Positions 33,767 to 45,434 of a stretch of DNA of 49,343 bases are shown piece after piece. Origin of the DNA: Petralouisia muris (GTDB lineage: Bacteria; Bacillota; Clostridia; Lachnospirales; Lachnospiraceae); the NCBI RefSeq assembly GCF_004793545.1, contig NZ_SRYA01000036.1, positions 1 to 49,343 of the forward strand, read 5' to 3'. A program made the position numbers and the translations under genes. How positions within the stretch are numbered: position 1 is the stretch's first letter; each line of letters opens with the position of its first letter. Below the pieces are notes generated by a model, which saw only the letters and a list, made by a program, of their open reading frames with translations, did no database searches and was not told the DNA's origin.

Positions 33767-36700
33767 CCACATGTACGCATCGAATGTATTTTCGGTAACG
33801 TACCGGTAGATCTGTACCTTGTCATTCTGGTTCCCCTGCCTAAGAATACGGCCCTCCTGCTGCTCCAAATCGGCCGGTTTCCAAGGCGCATCCAGGTGGT
33901 GTAGGGCAACAAGCCTGTCTTGGATATTTGTCCCTGCGCCTAACTTCGGTGTAGAACCGAGCAGAATACGCACCTGCCCGGAGCGCACCTTTGAAAATAA
34001 TTCCGCTTTTTTCGTTTCCGTCCCGGCTTCATGGATAAACGCCACTTCCTCTCTGGGGATTCCTTTTGCCACCAGCTTTTCCCGCACATCGTCATAGACA
34101 TTGAACGTGCCGTCGTTTTTCGGCGTAGACAGGTCGCAAAAAATTAATTGTGTCCCTTTGTCTGCAGAAGTCTTTTCCCAAATGCCAAACGCATTATCCA
34201 CACAGCGGTTGACCTTGCTTTCCTCCGCATCCGGCAGCATATCGTTAATCAGACGCTGATCCAGGGCGCATTTCCTCCCGTCGTTGGTGATTTTCAGCAT
34301 GTTATCCCTTGACGGGTCTACATTCCCGGAACGGACAGCCTCTGCCCGTTCCGCAAAGGAGCTGACCAAATCCTGCTGTTCCTCGCTCGGTTTCAGCACT
34401 TCGTTGATATATTCCGCTTCGGGAACTGGAAGGTCAAGCATATCCGCTGTCTGGATGTCGGCGCTCTCCTTAAATAATGCGATCAGTTCTGGGAGATTAA
34501 AAAACCGGGCAAACCTTGTCTTTGCCCGGTATCCTGTGCCTTCAGGACTTAACTCTATACTTGTGACAGTCTCGCCAAAAGCTGCCGCCCAGGAATCAAA
34601 ATGCCCCAGACCCATCCTCTGTATGGTGTCATACTGCAGATAGCGCATGATCGTATATAGCTCTACCATGCTATTCGATACGGGAGTCCCGGTTGCAAAA
34701 GTGACGCCCTTCCCTCCGGTAATCTCGTCCAGGTACTGGCACTTCATGAACATATCGGAGCTTTTCTGTGCGTCCGTCTGGGAAATCCCGGCAACATTGC
34801 GCATCTTTGTGTATAAAAACATATTTTTATAGTTGTGGCTCTCATCTACGAACAGCCGATCCACGCCTAACTGCTCGAACGTCACAACATCATCCTTCCG
34901 GCTCTGGTCATTCAGCTTTGCAAGCCTTGTTTCCAGTGTTTTCCTCGTCTTTTCCATCTGTTTAATGGTGTAGCGTGTGCCATCTTCCGCCGCAAGCTCT
35001 TCAATGGCTGACGTGATGTCGTTCATCTGCCGCTCTATGGCTGCAATCTGCCGTTCCCTGGAAAGGGGAATGCGCTCAAACTGGCTGTGCCCGATAATGA
35101 TGGCGTCATAATCCCCGGTTGCGATACGGGAGCAGAACTTCTTCCGGTTGGCAGGCTCAAAATCCTTCTTCGTTGCGACTAAGACATTTGCGCATGGATA
35201 CAGGCGCAGGAAATCGCTGCCCCACTGTTCGGTCAGATGGTTCGGCACGACATAGAGGTTCTTCTGTGCCAGCCCAAGCCTCCGGCTCTCCATCCCGGCC
35301 GCAATCATCTGGAAGGTCTTGCCGGCCCCCACACAATGCGCAAGCAGCGTGTTGTTTCCATATAATATATGCGCCACCGCATTTTTCTGGTGTGGCATCA
35401 GGGTAATTTCTGGCGTCATGCCTGCAAACTGGATATGGCTCCCATCATATTCACGGGGACGGATGCTGTTAAATAAATCGTTATATTTCCTGCACAAATC
35501 CTCCCTGCGGTCAATGTCCCGGAAGATCCACTCCTTGAAGGCTTCCTTTATCATCTCCTGCTTTTGTTGTGCGATCATGGTTTCTTTTTTGTTCAGGACA
35601 CGCTTTTCCTTGCCGTCCTCCACAACCGTATCAAAGATTTTTGTGTCTTTGAGATTCAGCGCATCTTCTAACAGACGGTAGCCGCTTGCCCTTGGTGTCC
35701 CGTAAGTGGCTGTGACAAGGGAATTTCCACGGGAATCCGCACCTTTCCCGGAAATGTTCCACTGGCCGTTGACTTTCGCATACTTCACGTCAATCTGGTT
35801 CCCCAATAAATGGCCCGGCGTATGGAACAGCTCCCCCATGAACTCTGTGATATAAGCCGGGTCTACCCAGGTTGCCCCAAGACGCACCTCAATCTCCGAT
35901 GCCTCCAGGTCTTTCGGCTGCACACGCTCCAATGCCTGCACATTGATCCCGTATTCCGGATTATTTTCTGCAAATTGTTTTGCGACCGTAAGTTTCTCCC
36001 GGACATTGCCGGATAAATACTCATCCGAAGATTCCCACTGGTCTGTCAAAGGATTTTTAAAGATCACCCCCGCCAGTTCCTCCGTAACTTCGGATTCTGC
36101 CCTGCCGGATAACTCTGCCATAAACGGCACGTCCACCTTTGCCCGCTCCCCGATGGAAACGGCCAGGGCTTCACTGGCGGTATCCACGCTTGTCACCGGC
36201 ACAGCCTTTCGGATGGTACGTTTCGTAAAAATATCCGCCTTCCGTTTCAGCTTCCCTTCCTCGTCCACCAATTCCAACGACGATAACAGGCAATAGCTGC
36301 TGTCCTGGGAAAATGCCCTCCGGTTGGCATTGCTGCTGATCAGTCCATACTGTGCGGTAAAACGGTCATACTGCGTGTTCAATTCCTTCTGCAGCACGGC
36401 AACTTCCGCATCGCTGCCGTCCTCCATCTGGCACTGCAGAAGTGTCTGCGTCAAATTCCGCAGTTCAATCATCCCCAGCACACGCTCTGTTGTTAAAGCG
36501 GGAAGCTCCATCAAATTCATAACGGAATTTTCCCGGTAATACACTTTCCCATCCACATTTGCAAAACTGAAATTCTTGATGGAAGGGTCTGCCGGGATGG
36601 ATGATGCCGTTTCCTCTAGTTCTGAATCTTCCAGCTCCATTTCCGTAATCGTCCCCTGGATGTGCTTCACCGCTTCTTTCAGCTGCTCCGAAAGGACTGC

Positions 36701-39700
36701 TCCCTCTATCGGCTTCACCGTGGTTTCCTGCTTGCCATACTGTGTACTTTCCGTGGTAAACTCCCCAAGCACCATCTCAGGGTGGTTTGCAAAATAGGAA
36801 TTGACCGTATGGCCTTCTGGCGTTGTGCCAAGTTCCACCCAATCCGGCTGCTCCAAAGACGCCCGGTCACGCTTCTGAAAAAACAGAATATCCGCAACAA
36901 CGCCCGTCCCGGCATTTCTTTGGAACGCATTATTGGGGAGACGGATCGCCCCAATCAGGTCTGCACGGTTGGCGATGTACTGGCGCACGGATGCGCTTTG
37001 CTTATCCATCGTGCCGCTTGACGTCACCACCGCCACCACACCGCCTGGACGCACCAGGTCTAAGGATTTTGCGATGAAATAATCATGTATCATAAAGTTA
37101 TGGCGGTCATACCTGCGGTCTGCCACCTTATAAGCGCCGAACGGCACATTGCCGATTACGCAGTCAAAGAAGCTGTCCGGGTATGCAGCGGTTTCAAACC
37201 CCTGCACGGAGATATTATTTTTCTGGTAAAGCTGTTTCGCTATCTTCCCGGAAATGCTGTCAAGCTCCACGCCGTACATATTCAGCCCGTCCATAGGCTC
37301 CGGCACTAATCCCATAAAATTTCCGATTCCGCAGGACGGCTCCAGCACATTCCCCCGCTGTAACCCCATGTTTCCCAGGGCTTCATACATCGCTTTAATT
37401 ACCGTAGGGGAAGTATAGAACGCATTTAAGGTAGATGCCCTTGCCTCCCGGTATTCCTCCGGCGTCAGCGCCGCTTTCAGTTCCGCATATTCTGCCGCCC
37501 ACGCTTCATTCTTATCGTCAAACGCCGCCGGGATGCCGCCCCACCCGACGAAATGTGATAAGGTTTCCTGTTCCTCCGGCGTGGCAAGGCGGTTTTCATA
37601 CTCCAATGCTTTCAGGATAAGGATTGCGTCCATGTTGGCACGGAACTTCTGCTTTGGGCCTCCTGCGCCCAGGTCATCGTCGGTGATATGAAAATTTATC
37701 TTCTCCCGGCGTTCCAGCCCCGGTGACGGTTCTCCTGTCCCGTTATCCCTTCTGGACTGCCCGGAAGCCTGCCGGGTACTGCCGTTTCCGATCCCTCCAG
37801 CTCCCTCTATCCCATCTGCGGCAACAGGCTCTAAGGGGAGCCTGCGGTCTTTGCGGATATGGTTGATTTCCTCCGGATTCATCACGTGGCTTGTCAATGG
37901 ATTGATCTCATTCCCAAATGCAGCCTGTTCATTGGCTACCATCCGCTCCATCACGTCAGCAATCAGCTGCATCTGCTCCGGAGGGAACTCCGGGTTCAGC
38001 ATAGGCACAAGGTTCAAACCTTTTTCAGCAGCTTCATAGATAACATCCACCTGCTCCGGTGAAAAATCATCCAGATATACGTCCGCTTCCTCCATTGCAA
38101 GGAACAGCCTGTTTTCAATCAGACCGTATTCCTCAGTGTCCGGTTCCTCCTGCAATTCTTCCAGATTAGGAGCCGCTGCGCCCGTCTGAGGCAGCTCCGC
38201 TTCTTCTTCCTGCGTCTCCTGCTGTATAAAAGGGATAAATTCCCCCACATACTCAAACAGCTCATGCTCCCCTGGGAGATAGTTCTTCCCCGTTTCCACG
38301 CACCGGAAAACATCTGCGGTTTTGTCTGTGCTTGCTTCATAAAAGCTGCTGTGCGAATACGGATGCTGCCCATCTTCATAATCAGATATGCCAAGTTCGT
38401 TATGCGATCTGGTATTCAGGATAATGTCCTGTGCGTTGAAGTTTTCCTGCAGTTTCCCAACAGCTTCAAAATGGAATCCCCCATACTCAAATATGCCGGG
38501 TTCTCTTTGCATAAGATCCGGTTCTGCGGATTTTGCGGAATCTGCGGTTTCTGCTTCTGCCGCCGTTTCCGCTTCCCGCATATTTTCCTTTGCTCCTTCT
38601 GGAAATGCCGCAATCTCCTGTAACTCTGCATCCACCGCCATGCCTTTTGCCCACTCCGGCGCATCCGGGTCATTTTCATGCAAGGCAATGGCGTCCCGGC
38701 TGTCCACAAGGTAATCCTGGTACGTCCTCTGGAAAATATCTTCCGCCATCCAGTCCCGGAAGTTATCCCAGTTCCCATAGGCTTCTGCCATAACGGGGGC
38801 GTTTTCCCTGTTGCGCACCATTAAATTGTCCAATTCTTCCTGGACAATATCATACGCCATATCTTCATCTACGTCCCTGGAACGGATGACATCATAGGCT
38901 GCGCTGCTTTTAATGGCGGCAAGGGCAGTATACAGACATTCTTTGTAAATAGCCCGGCTGTCCCTCCCTAATGCATTTCCGCCAATCAGCAGATGCCGGT
39001 TCAGTTCCGGGCAGACATCTAATCTCCCATCATACGAATCAAGAAAGATTATACTTTCTTGATGGTCTGGATGTTCCATATCCTTTACCGATATGTGCTG
39101 ATTCTTAATTTCTGTAATACGGTGTAACTTATCCGTATCCAGATATATAAAGTTCCCTACTGCGTAAGTGTACTTCCCGGTTTCGCCGGAGCCGCTGCTA
39201 TCTTCTATCGGTTCCGCACTTTTAATTTCTGATTCTTCGTTTTTTTGCGGTTCTTTTGTTTCTTCCTGCTTTCCTGGCGTCTTTTCTGGGGCCATGAAAT
39301 CAAAGAGGGATAACTGTCCTCCATTTTCAATCTGTACTTCTTCTCTTTTCCTTTCCGGGAAAATCGTATATGTCCCTTCCACATATCCGTGAAGATCAGT
39401 AAGGATTTGTACCTTTTTCTCATAATCTTCAAAATCTAATGGCAATTCCGCTATTGCTTCATCCATATGCCGCAATAAGCCTTCCTGCCCTTCTGGATTG
39501 TTCAGAAGACTCACCACATCGTCCCGGTGGGTAAACATATCCGGATTTCCCGCCCAGGGACGTATCATATGGTCTGGAAGATGGTGATAGAAATTGACAA
39601 CACGCCCCGCCATCCTTTCCCGTTCATAAACAGGCATACGGGAATAATCGGACGGTTTCAGGTAATTGCCGTTTTCAATCAAAGCCGCTACCCGTTTTGC

Positions 39701-41980
39701 CACTTTCGGCCATCTCAATAAGATTTCCACATCCGGCTCACTATAAGAGCCTCTCGCCAGCTTCAACCCCTTCCCGCTGTAATCCGCATGGGAATTGTCA
39801 GCGCCGGACAGCGCATGGCTCCGTCCGCCTATCCCATAGCTTTCCTTAATAAAATCCGTTTTTTCCTTATCAGTCTTATCCTGTATAAAAAATGCGTAAG
39901 TGGAAAGCCGCCCGTCCGAATATGCGCCCCCTCCCTGCAGAAAAGCGTCAATCTCATCCTCTGTGATGAAAACCGGGTGTTCTTCCCATGCAAACCCTTC
40001 TCTTGCCTGGTAAGGTACAGCCTCCTTTGCAAACTTCTGGAACTGTGCAAGAATCCGTGTAGGATTATATAATTGGAATCGCATGACCCCATGATCTTCT
40101 TCATACGCCTCCGCAAGGCCTTCCAGTCGTTCTATCAGGTCATAGAGATATTCCGGCTGTGCGATCAGCTCCGACAGCCGTTCCACTTTATCAGGGAATC
40201 CGCCATAGAATACCTCCACATCTTCAAATACAAGCTCCGCAACACCCTCTGCCATATCCTGATACATATAGGCAAGTGCGTTGGCGTGTTCCTTCAAAGC
40301 GTTATCCCTTGCGGCATCCAATACCACCTGCGGCGCATACTCCCCCTGTTTTAAAAGCTGGTGGATACGTCCGCACACATCTTCCCAGGATAAAAATACC
40401 TTATCCAGAATCCGGTCTGTCACCGTATGTCCTACGGCAATCTGCATCCCCAGCTCATCATACCAGACAGAATATTCCTTGCCGTCTATGATAAGCCCGA
40501 TGCCGCCTTTGCCATACTCCCTCTGGACAAATTCCGTATATTCCTCCGGCATCTGGTCTATCATAAAATTATAGATGATCCGGAGCTGGCTCCCATTCCG
40601 GTTGCCGCCGCTGCGCAGGACTTCATCTATCACCTCTGGAGAAATCGCAACCTCCCCGGCATAGAGCGCCTGCATCCGTCCCTCAATCTCCCTCTTCTGC
40701 TGTTCCACAGTCGGAAAATCGGGCAAAGATAAAGCAGAGGCTTGTTTCTCCTCTGCTTCGCTCAAATCCTGTTCTGTTGTTTCCTCATTTAACTGTATAC
40801 CAATTCCTTCAAGATGCTCTCTTCCGCCATTGCCGTCAGTCCATTCATATGCGCTGCCCACGCCATCTGGTCTTTCTCCTTGTCTGGAGCCGGGTATTTC
40901 TCCAATAATCCTTTCATCAGTGTTTCCATCCTCTCCGTCGCCGATCTCTCGATCTCCAGTAAGTGCCTGTCCAGTTTCCCCGACAGCATCATGCTCTGGT
41001 ACCATCCTTTCCGGTTCTCTTTCAGGTATGTCCGGCGCAGCATCCCGTACTTCCCGATGGCCACTTTCGGTTCCTCTATCGTCAGGTTCGGGAACAGGTA
41101 ATCCCCTTTGCGGTGGTAAGTCAGTTCCATGCTCATTTCCTCCTTTTTTGTTTTCGCTTTCACGCTTTAAAGTGCTAAATTCATTATAGCCGATTCCATT
41201 CTCTTTTGCAACCGTTTTCTGATATTCTTCTATCAGAATCCTCCGCACCGTCCGTCCAATATCCACAAGGACAGGCTCCACAAGCTGGCTTGTGGCATTT
41301 CCCAGGAAGGTAAGCACAGGCAGCGCATTGTAATCGGTGATTGCCGAAAAATCTTCTTCCTCCAGATACTCCATCGGGTCAAGGCCGCAGCGGACAGCCA
41401 GCGTATAAAAAGCGCTGTTCATCAAAAGCCGCCGGAACTCCACACGGATCGTGTCCTCGTCCAGCCCCTCTAAAAATGTCCCCTCTGTTTCATACAGAAG
41501 GCCGTCCATCACTTCCTCTAAGTTTTCTTCCGTCAACTGGTGGGAAATTTCGGATAAGGCAGACGGCAGGTCTGCGCTGTCTGTCTCTGACAGTCCATAA
41601 GCGTCCGCCAGATGGTCAAGGATATCCTTTTTCTGTGCATCCTCAATCTTCCACAGGTTTGGCGTCCTGCCGCCACGCACCATATGCGTGTCGGAAATAT
41701 CGAATACATACCGCAGCCTCCGTGTCGGCCCGGTATCGTCAATCAGTGCAATCCCCTTTGCCCCACGGTTCACCCACCGGTTCATCTTCCCATTCCACAG
41801 CTCCAGCGACGCACAGGCCGTCGCATCCGGGCGCTGTGCATGGATCAAAAGCGTATCTGGGAAGGAATAACGGTACAGCTTCGCCGCCGTGTCCAGATAT
41901 CCCATCCAGTCCCGTGGGGAACTGGTGACAGCCTTTGCCTCATACTCCGCAAGCCCACGGATTTCATTTAACATTGCCAT
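33767..41980 (-). CDS. Methylase-helicase (SNF2-type) polyvalent gene, 5' exon
   Basis: This 2738-codon 5' part, together with 30425-31411, encodes a protein of about 3066 residues. It starts with an ArdC-like N-terminus ([27 protein letters not shown]), followed by a long linker and conserved unknown domains. An N6-adenine methylase core lies near residues 1547-1610 ([19 protein letters not shown]), and an SNF2-like helicase has GAGKT near 2215, VDESHNYKN near 2376, ATGTPVSN and [16 protein letters not shown] near 2709. GGAGGG precedes the ATG. Such proteins may shield incoming DNA from restriction or remodel it. Without splicing, translation stops six codons into the intron, after VRHEVA. 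Confidence 0.92.
40789..41130 (-). CDS. TnpV-family protein, overprinted in the methylase-helicase gene
   Basis: This 113-residue protein lies wholly inside the methylase-helicase gene, same strand, different frame. Its sequence matches TnpV: a [16 protein letters not shown] start, [40 protein letters not shown], and [19 protein letters not shown] at the end. AAAAAAGGAGG (41139-41149) lies 8 nt before ATG 41130, an unusually strong site for the middle of a gene. The overlapped part of the large protein is a low-complexity linker rich in Glu, Gly, Pro and Arg, which tolerates this. The role of TnpV is not known to me. Confidence 0.85.
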   Translation of the reverse strand: MELTYHRKGDYLFPNLTIEEPKVAIGKYGMLRRTYLKENRKGWYQSMMLSGKLDRHLLEIERSATERMETLMKGLLEKYPAPDKEKDQMAWAAHMNGLTAMAEESILKELVYS

Positions 41981-41998
41981 ATAAACCCTCCATAAAAT

Positions 41999-42057
41999 AC
42001 CGCCCCTGTGCCTGAAAGTTTTTTATCCAACAATACTTTTCCAGACACAAAAGCGGC
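41999..42057. other. Intercistronic hairpin with G-U pairs
   Basis: Plus-strand ACCGCCCCTGTGCCTGAAAG (41999-42018) pairs with CTTTTCCAGACACAAAAGCG onward (42036-42057) if G-U pairs are allowed in the minus-strand RNA. It lies between the topoisomerase gene and the methylase-helicase gene. Confidence 0.45.
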
Positions 42058-42077
42058 ATGTACCCTTATTCTGCTTT

Positions 42078-44204
42078 TTATTTCTGTTTTACACTGCCTT
42101 TGCCGGATTTCCCGCTTCCCTTTTTCTTCGGAAATTCCAGGCTGAAATTCGCACGTCCATCCTCTGCCGTCATCAACAGGTCTGCCGCAAAGGTTCTCCC
42201 TGTTTTCTGTGAATAGAGATCCTTCACATGGGTACGCCCCTTCTCCAGCAGCTCTGCCGCCATCTTCTTATCCACCAGTTTTTTCATACCGGATAGATAG
42301 CGGTTCTCCTTCCACAAGGAGAAAGCACATTCCCGGTTACTGCAGTAAAAGTTCTTCTTTCCCTCATACACAGGATTCCCGCATACCGGACAGATTCCAA
42401 CACTTTCCCTCTGATGGAAACGACCCTGTTCTTCCCCGGATATGGCGCTGCAGCCTGCAATCATCGTATCAATCAAATCTGTAATCTCCCGCAAAAACTC
42501 CCGGCTGTCCATCTGCCCATTCTCCATCAGGAGCAGTTTATTTTCCCATTCCGCAGTCATAGCTGCAGACTTTAGATAATCCGGCAGCACCGCAATCAGT
42601 TCCTTCCCGTCTGCAGTCGGGAGGATCTGCTTCCCGTTCCGCTTTGCATAGCCGGAGGAAACCAGCTTTTCCAGAATGGATGCCCTGGTTGCAGGCGTGC
42701 CAAGTCCCTTTTTCTCTGTATCTTCATCAAAATCCTGATTCCCGGCCCGTTCCATCGCTAAAAGCAGTGTGTCCTCGCTGTACGGCTTCGGAGCTGATGT
42801 GAAATGCCTGCTCTTCTCTGCCCGGACTTCTGCAATCTCCATCCCTTCCCGCAATCCTCCCGGAATGGAGAATGTGTCATCTGTTTTGCCTTTATCCGCT
42901 GGCTTTCCTTTTTGCACAGCATTACGGAAGGCTTCTTCAATGCCTTTAAACCCTGGCTGGACTGTTGCCTTCCCTTTTGCGGAGAATTCATGCCCCTCAC
43001 ACAATGCTGTGACTGTTGTTTCCTCATAAATGCATTCTTCGGATACTGCCTGTGCCAGACGCTGCCCGATCAGACGGAAGATATTCCGCTGCCGTTCTGA
43101 TAATTCTTCAAAATCCTGCCCCAGCGCCTCTTTTGTCAGTAACAGTGCATGGTGGTCGGAAACTTTGTCATTATTGATAATGCGCCCTATATTCTCCCCG
43201 ATAGATTCTCCCTGTAGGAAAGGCAGTAACTCAGGTAACAGCTCTAACAATTCTAAAGCTGTCTGCTCCATATCTGCTGTAATGTACTGGCTGTCTGTCC
43301 GGGGATAGGTGACTAACTTTGCTTCATACAGTTCCTGCAGCTCCCTTAATGTTTCCTGCGCCGTATATCCAAAGAAACGGTTTGCCTCCCTCTGCAGCGT
43401 GGTAAGATCATAGAGTTTCGGCGGCTGGTTCTTCTTCTGGATTTTCTCCACTTTGCGGATAACTGCGGATTTCCCATTGCATTTTTCAGCCAGGGCAATG
43501 CTTTCCGCTTCATCCTTAATAGATTCTGATATGACACGAATCCCATCCCCCTCAACCGCCACCTTGTAATAGGCTTCCTTCACAAACCCGTCAATGGCAT
43601 CCTGCCGCTCCACCAGCATTGCCAGCGTGGGTGTCTGGACACGCCCCACCGTCAATCGCTTATAATATTTTGTGGTAAATGCCCTGGTTGCGTTCATTCC
43701 GATCAGCCAGTCCGCTTTTGCCCTGCATATGGAGGCTTCGCAAAGGTTCTTGTATTCCTCCCCATCTTTCAGATTGGCAAATCCTTCCTGAATTGCGCTG
43801 TCCTCCATAGAGCTGATCCACAGCCGCCTGACCGGGATTTTGCTGCCCGACAGGTCATAGACACGCTTGAAAATCAGTTCCCCTTCCCGGCCTGCGTCAC
43901 AGGCATTGACAACGTAATCCAGGTCATTCCGGTTCAACAGTTTTTTTAAGACCGCAAACTGTTTTTTCTTATCTTTTGCAACGTCTAACTCCCATTTCCC
44001 TGGCACAATGGGGAGGTCTGTAAACTCCCATTTCCCATATCTGGAATCATAATAATCAGGGGAAGCATATTCGGCCAGATGCCCCAGGCACCAGCTTACA
44101 ATACAGTCTTCCCCTGACAGATAGCCGTCCTCCCGTTCCGTAACGGAAAGAATCCTGGCCAGGCTCTGTGATACGCTCGGTTTTTCGGCAATGACCAAAA
44201 ACAT
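42078..44204 (-). CDS. topB: DNA topoisomerase III
   Basis: This 708-residue type IA topoisomerase has the Toprim start MFLVIAEKPSVSQSLARIL, the DAGREGELIF acidic motif near residue 102, SICRAKADWLIGMNATRAFT, and the active-site region KLVTYPRTDSQYI near 300 with the catalytic tyrosine. A C-terminal zinc finger (CPVCGNPVYEGK, FYCSNRECAFSL) is followed by a basic tail. TopB is standard in this class of ICE, where it relaxes or decatenates DNA during transfer. It overlaps the CD1107-like gene by 1 bp. Confidence 0.95.
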   Translation of the reverse strand: MFLVIAEKPSVSQSLARILSVTEREDGYLSGEDCIVSWCLGHLAEYASPDYYDSRYGKWEFTDLPIVPGKWELDVAKDKKKQFAVLKKLLNRNDLDYVVNACDAGREGELIFKRVYDLSGSKIPVRRLWISSMEDSAIQEGFANLKDGEEYKNLCEASICRAKADWLIGMNATRAFTTKYYKRLTVGRVQTPTLAMLVERQDAIDGFVKEAYYKVAVEGDGIRVISESIKDEAESIALAEKCNGKSAVIRKVEKIQKKNQPPKLYDLTTLQREANRFFGYTAQETLRELQELYEAKLVTYPRTDSQYITADMEQTALELLELLPELLPFLQGESIGENIGRIINNDKVSDHHALLLTKEALGQDFEELSERQRNIFRLIGQRLAQAVSEECIYEETTVTALCEGHEFSAKGKATVQPGFKGIEEAFRNAVQKGKPADKGKTDDTFSIPGGLREGMEIAEVRAEKSRHFTSAPKPYSEDTLLLAMERAGNQDFDEDTEKKGLGTPATRASILEKLVSSGYAKRNGKQILPTADGKELIAVLPDYLKSAAMTAEWENKLLLMENGQMDSREFLREITDLIDTMIAGCSAISGEEQGRFHQRESVGICPVCGNPVYEGKKNFYCSNRECAFSLWKENRYLSGMKKLVDKKMAAELLEKGRTHVKDLYSQKTGRTFAADLLMTAEDGRANFSLEFPKKKGSGKSGKGSVKQK

Positions 44205-44950
44205 TATTCATCCTCCTCCTCTTCTTCCTCAGAATCGTCCTGCTCCTCATTGACATATGCACCGCCGTAAAATTCCAAATCCTCATTGTCTTCTCCATCC
44301 TCTTCCTGCCTTGGTTTCACCACTTTAAAATAATAATATCCGCCGATGCCGCCAGCCAGAAGCACAATCACCGCAAGCAGGGCGCCCGTATTCGTGCCGC
44401 CTTTCTTTTCTTCCGGCTCTGTCTCCGTTTCTGGTTCTTCCGGTACAGACGGCTTTTCTGTTTCCGGGATGATTACGGAAGGCTGCTCCTGCTTTGGGTC
44501 TTCCTTTGTTTCCCCAATAAATTCTGCCAGGTCATTTTCATCAATCATGGACAGCATATAGACATTCTCCGTATTGTTGGAGCGGTCTAACACCATGAAA
44601 AAGGTATTGCCGTTCTTAGTCTGCACAGTTAAAAACTGCTTGCTTTCATCGTCTGCCATATCGTCCACCAACTGCCCGTTCCCAGGCACAGAAAACGGCG
44701 CCCCCTGCACCCTGCCCTGTGATTCTCCCTCTTCTGGTTCTTCTGTGTCTGACGGTTCCTCTGCAATCGGCGCATCCTCCGGATCTTCGTTTTCCACACT
44801 GCTATTTCCTGTCGCTGTCCCAACATTTGCGGTGTCGGCTTCCGTCTGCCCTGCACTGTCCGTATAGGCAAATGCAGGCATGGCCGCAGAGAACATCATC
44901 CCCACGACCATCGTAATTACCATCAGATATTTTTTAATCTTATCTTTCAT
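44204..44950 (-). CDS. CD1107-family mobile element membrane protein (DUF4366)
   Basis: This 248-residue protein has a signal peptide (KKYLMVITMVVGMMFSAAM, cut near AFAYTD), an acidic extracellular region, a conserved block (SKQFLTVQTKNGNTFFMVLD, NVYMLSMIDENDL), a second linker, one membrane helix (GALLAVIVLLAGGIGGYYYF) and a very acidic cytoplasmic tail. The layout matches the CD1107/DUF4366 family of clostridial conjugative elements. ATG 44950 follows GGAGG; the frame runs further upstream without a start that fits. It is probably part of the cell-surface mating channel. Confidence 0.88.
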   Translation of the reverse strand: MKDKIKKYLMVITMVVGMMFSAAMPAFAYTDSAGQTEADTANVGTATGNSSVENEDPEDAPIAEEPSDTEEPEEGESQGRVQGAPFSVPGNGQLVDDMADDESKQFLTVQTKNGNTFFMVLDRSNNTENVYMLSMIDENDLAEFIGETKEDPKQEQPSVIIPETEKPSVPEEPETETEPEEKKGGTNTGALLAVIVLLAGGIGGYYYFKVVKPRQEEDGEDNEDLEFYGGAYVNEEQDDSEEEEEEDE

Positions 44951-45348
44951 TATATAAATCCTCCCTCCGTTGCCGCATCCTCCGGCAGTCCCTGTCCTGC
45001 AGATAACTCCCCTGCTATGTTTTCTGTTGTTTCTGCCGCATTCTCCGTTGTTTCCGTCATGCTTTCTGCTGATCCGGCCAGTTTCTCCGATTCCATGCTT
45101 TCTTCGCTGCCAGAATCCATATCTGTTCCCGGCTTCTCGGAAAATACCACCGTCCCCTGCTGTATGCCCTCCAGGACAGACAGCAGTTCCCAGCTTCCAA
45201 GCCGCATGGAATGGACGCTCTTTAATATCTCCGCATCCTCCAGCATTTCCCTCTGGACGTTCAGCTCTCCCAAATGCTCCTGCCATGCGGCAATCTTCTT
45301 TTCCGTTTTCTGGATTTCGTCCAGGACACGCCGCAGCTTTTTGTTCAT
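44950..45348 (-). CDS. DUF4315-family protein
   Basis: This 132-residue protein has an N-terminal coiled coil (KLRRVLDEIQKTEKKIAAWQ, ELNVQREMLEDAEILKSVHS) typical of DUF4315 and a low-complexity Glu/Ser/Thr tail. It is found beside CD1107 and CD1108 in this family of ICE. Its stop overlaps the CD1107 start. The tail is longer than I expect for the family. Confidence 0.82.
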   Translation of the reverse strand: MNKKLRRVLDEIQKTEKKIAAWQEHLGELNVQREMLEDAEILKSVHSMRLGSWELLSVLEGIQQGTVVFSEKPGTDMDSGSEESMESEKLAGSAESMTETTENAAETTENIAGELSAGQGLPEDAATEGGFI

Positions 45349-45434
45349 ATCGCCACCCCATTTTCTTTATCAAATATAATTGTCATTGTTCATGCGTTTT
45401 TATCAAACTTTATTGTCTCTCCAAAACTGTATTT
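45349..45434. other. Short intergenic region with repeats
   Basis: This 86-bp AT-rich gap has two copies of TTTGATAAA on the minus strand, about 35 bp apart, upstream of the DUF4315 gene. They could be binding sites or part of a promoter; no clear -35/-10 pair is seen. Confidence 0.3.
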
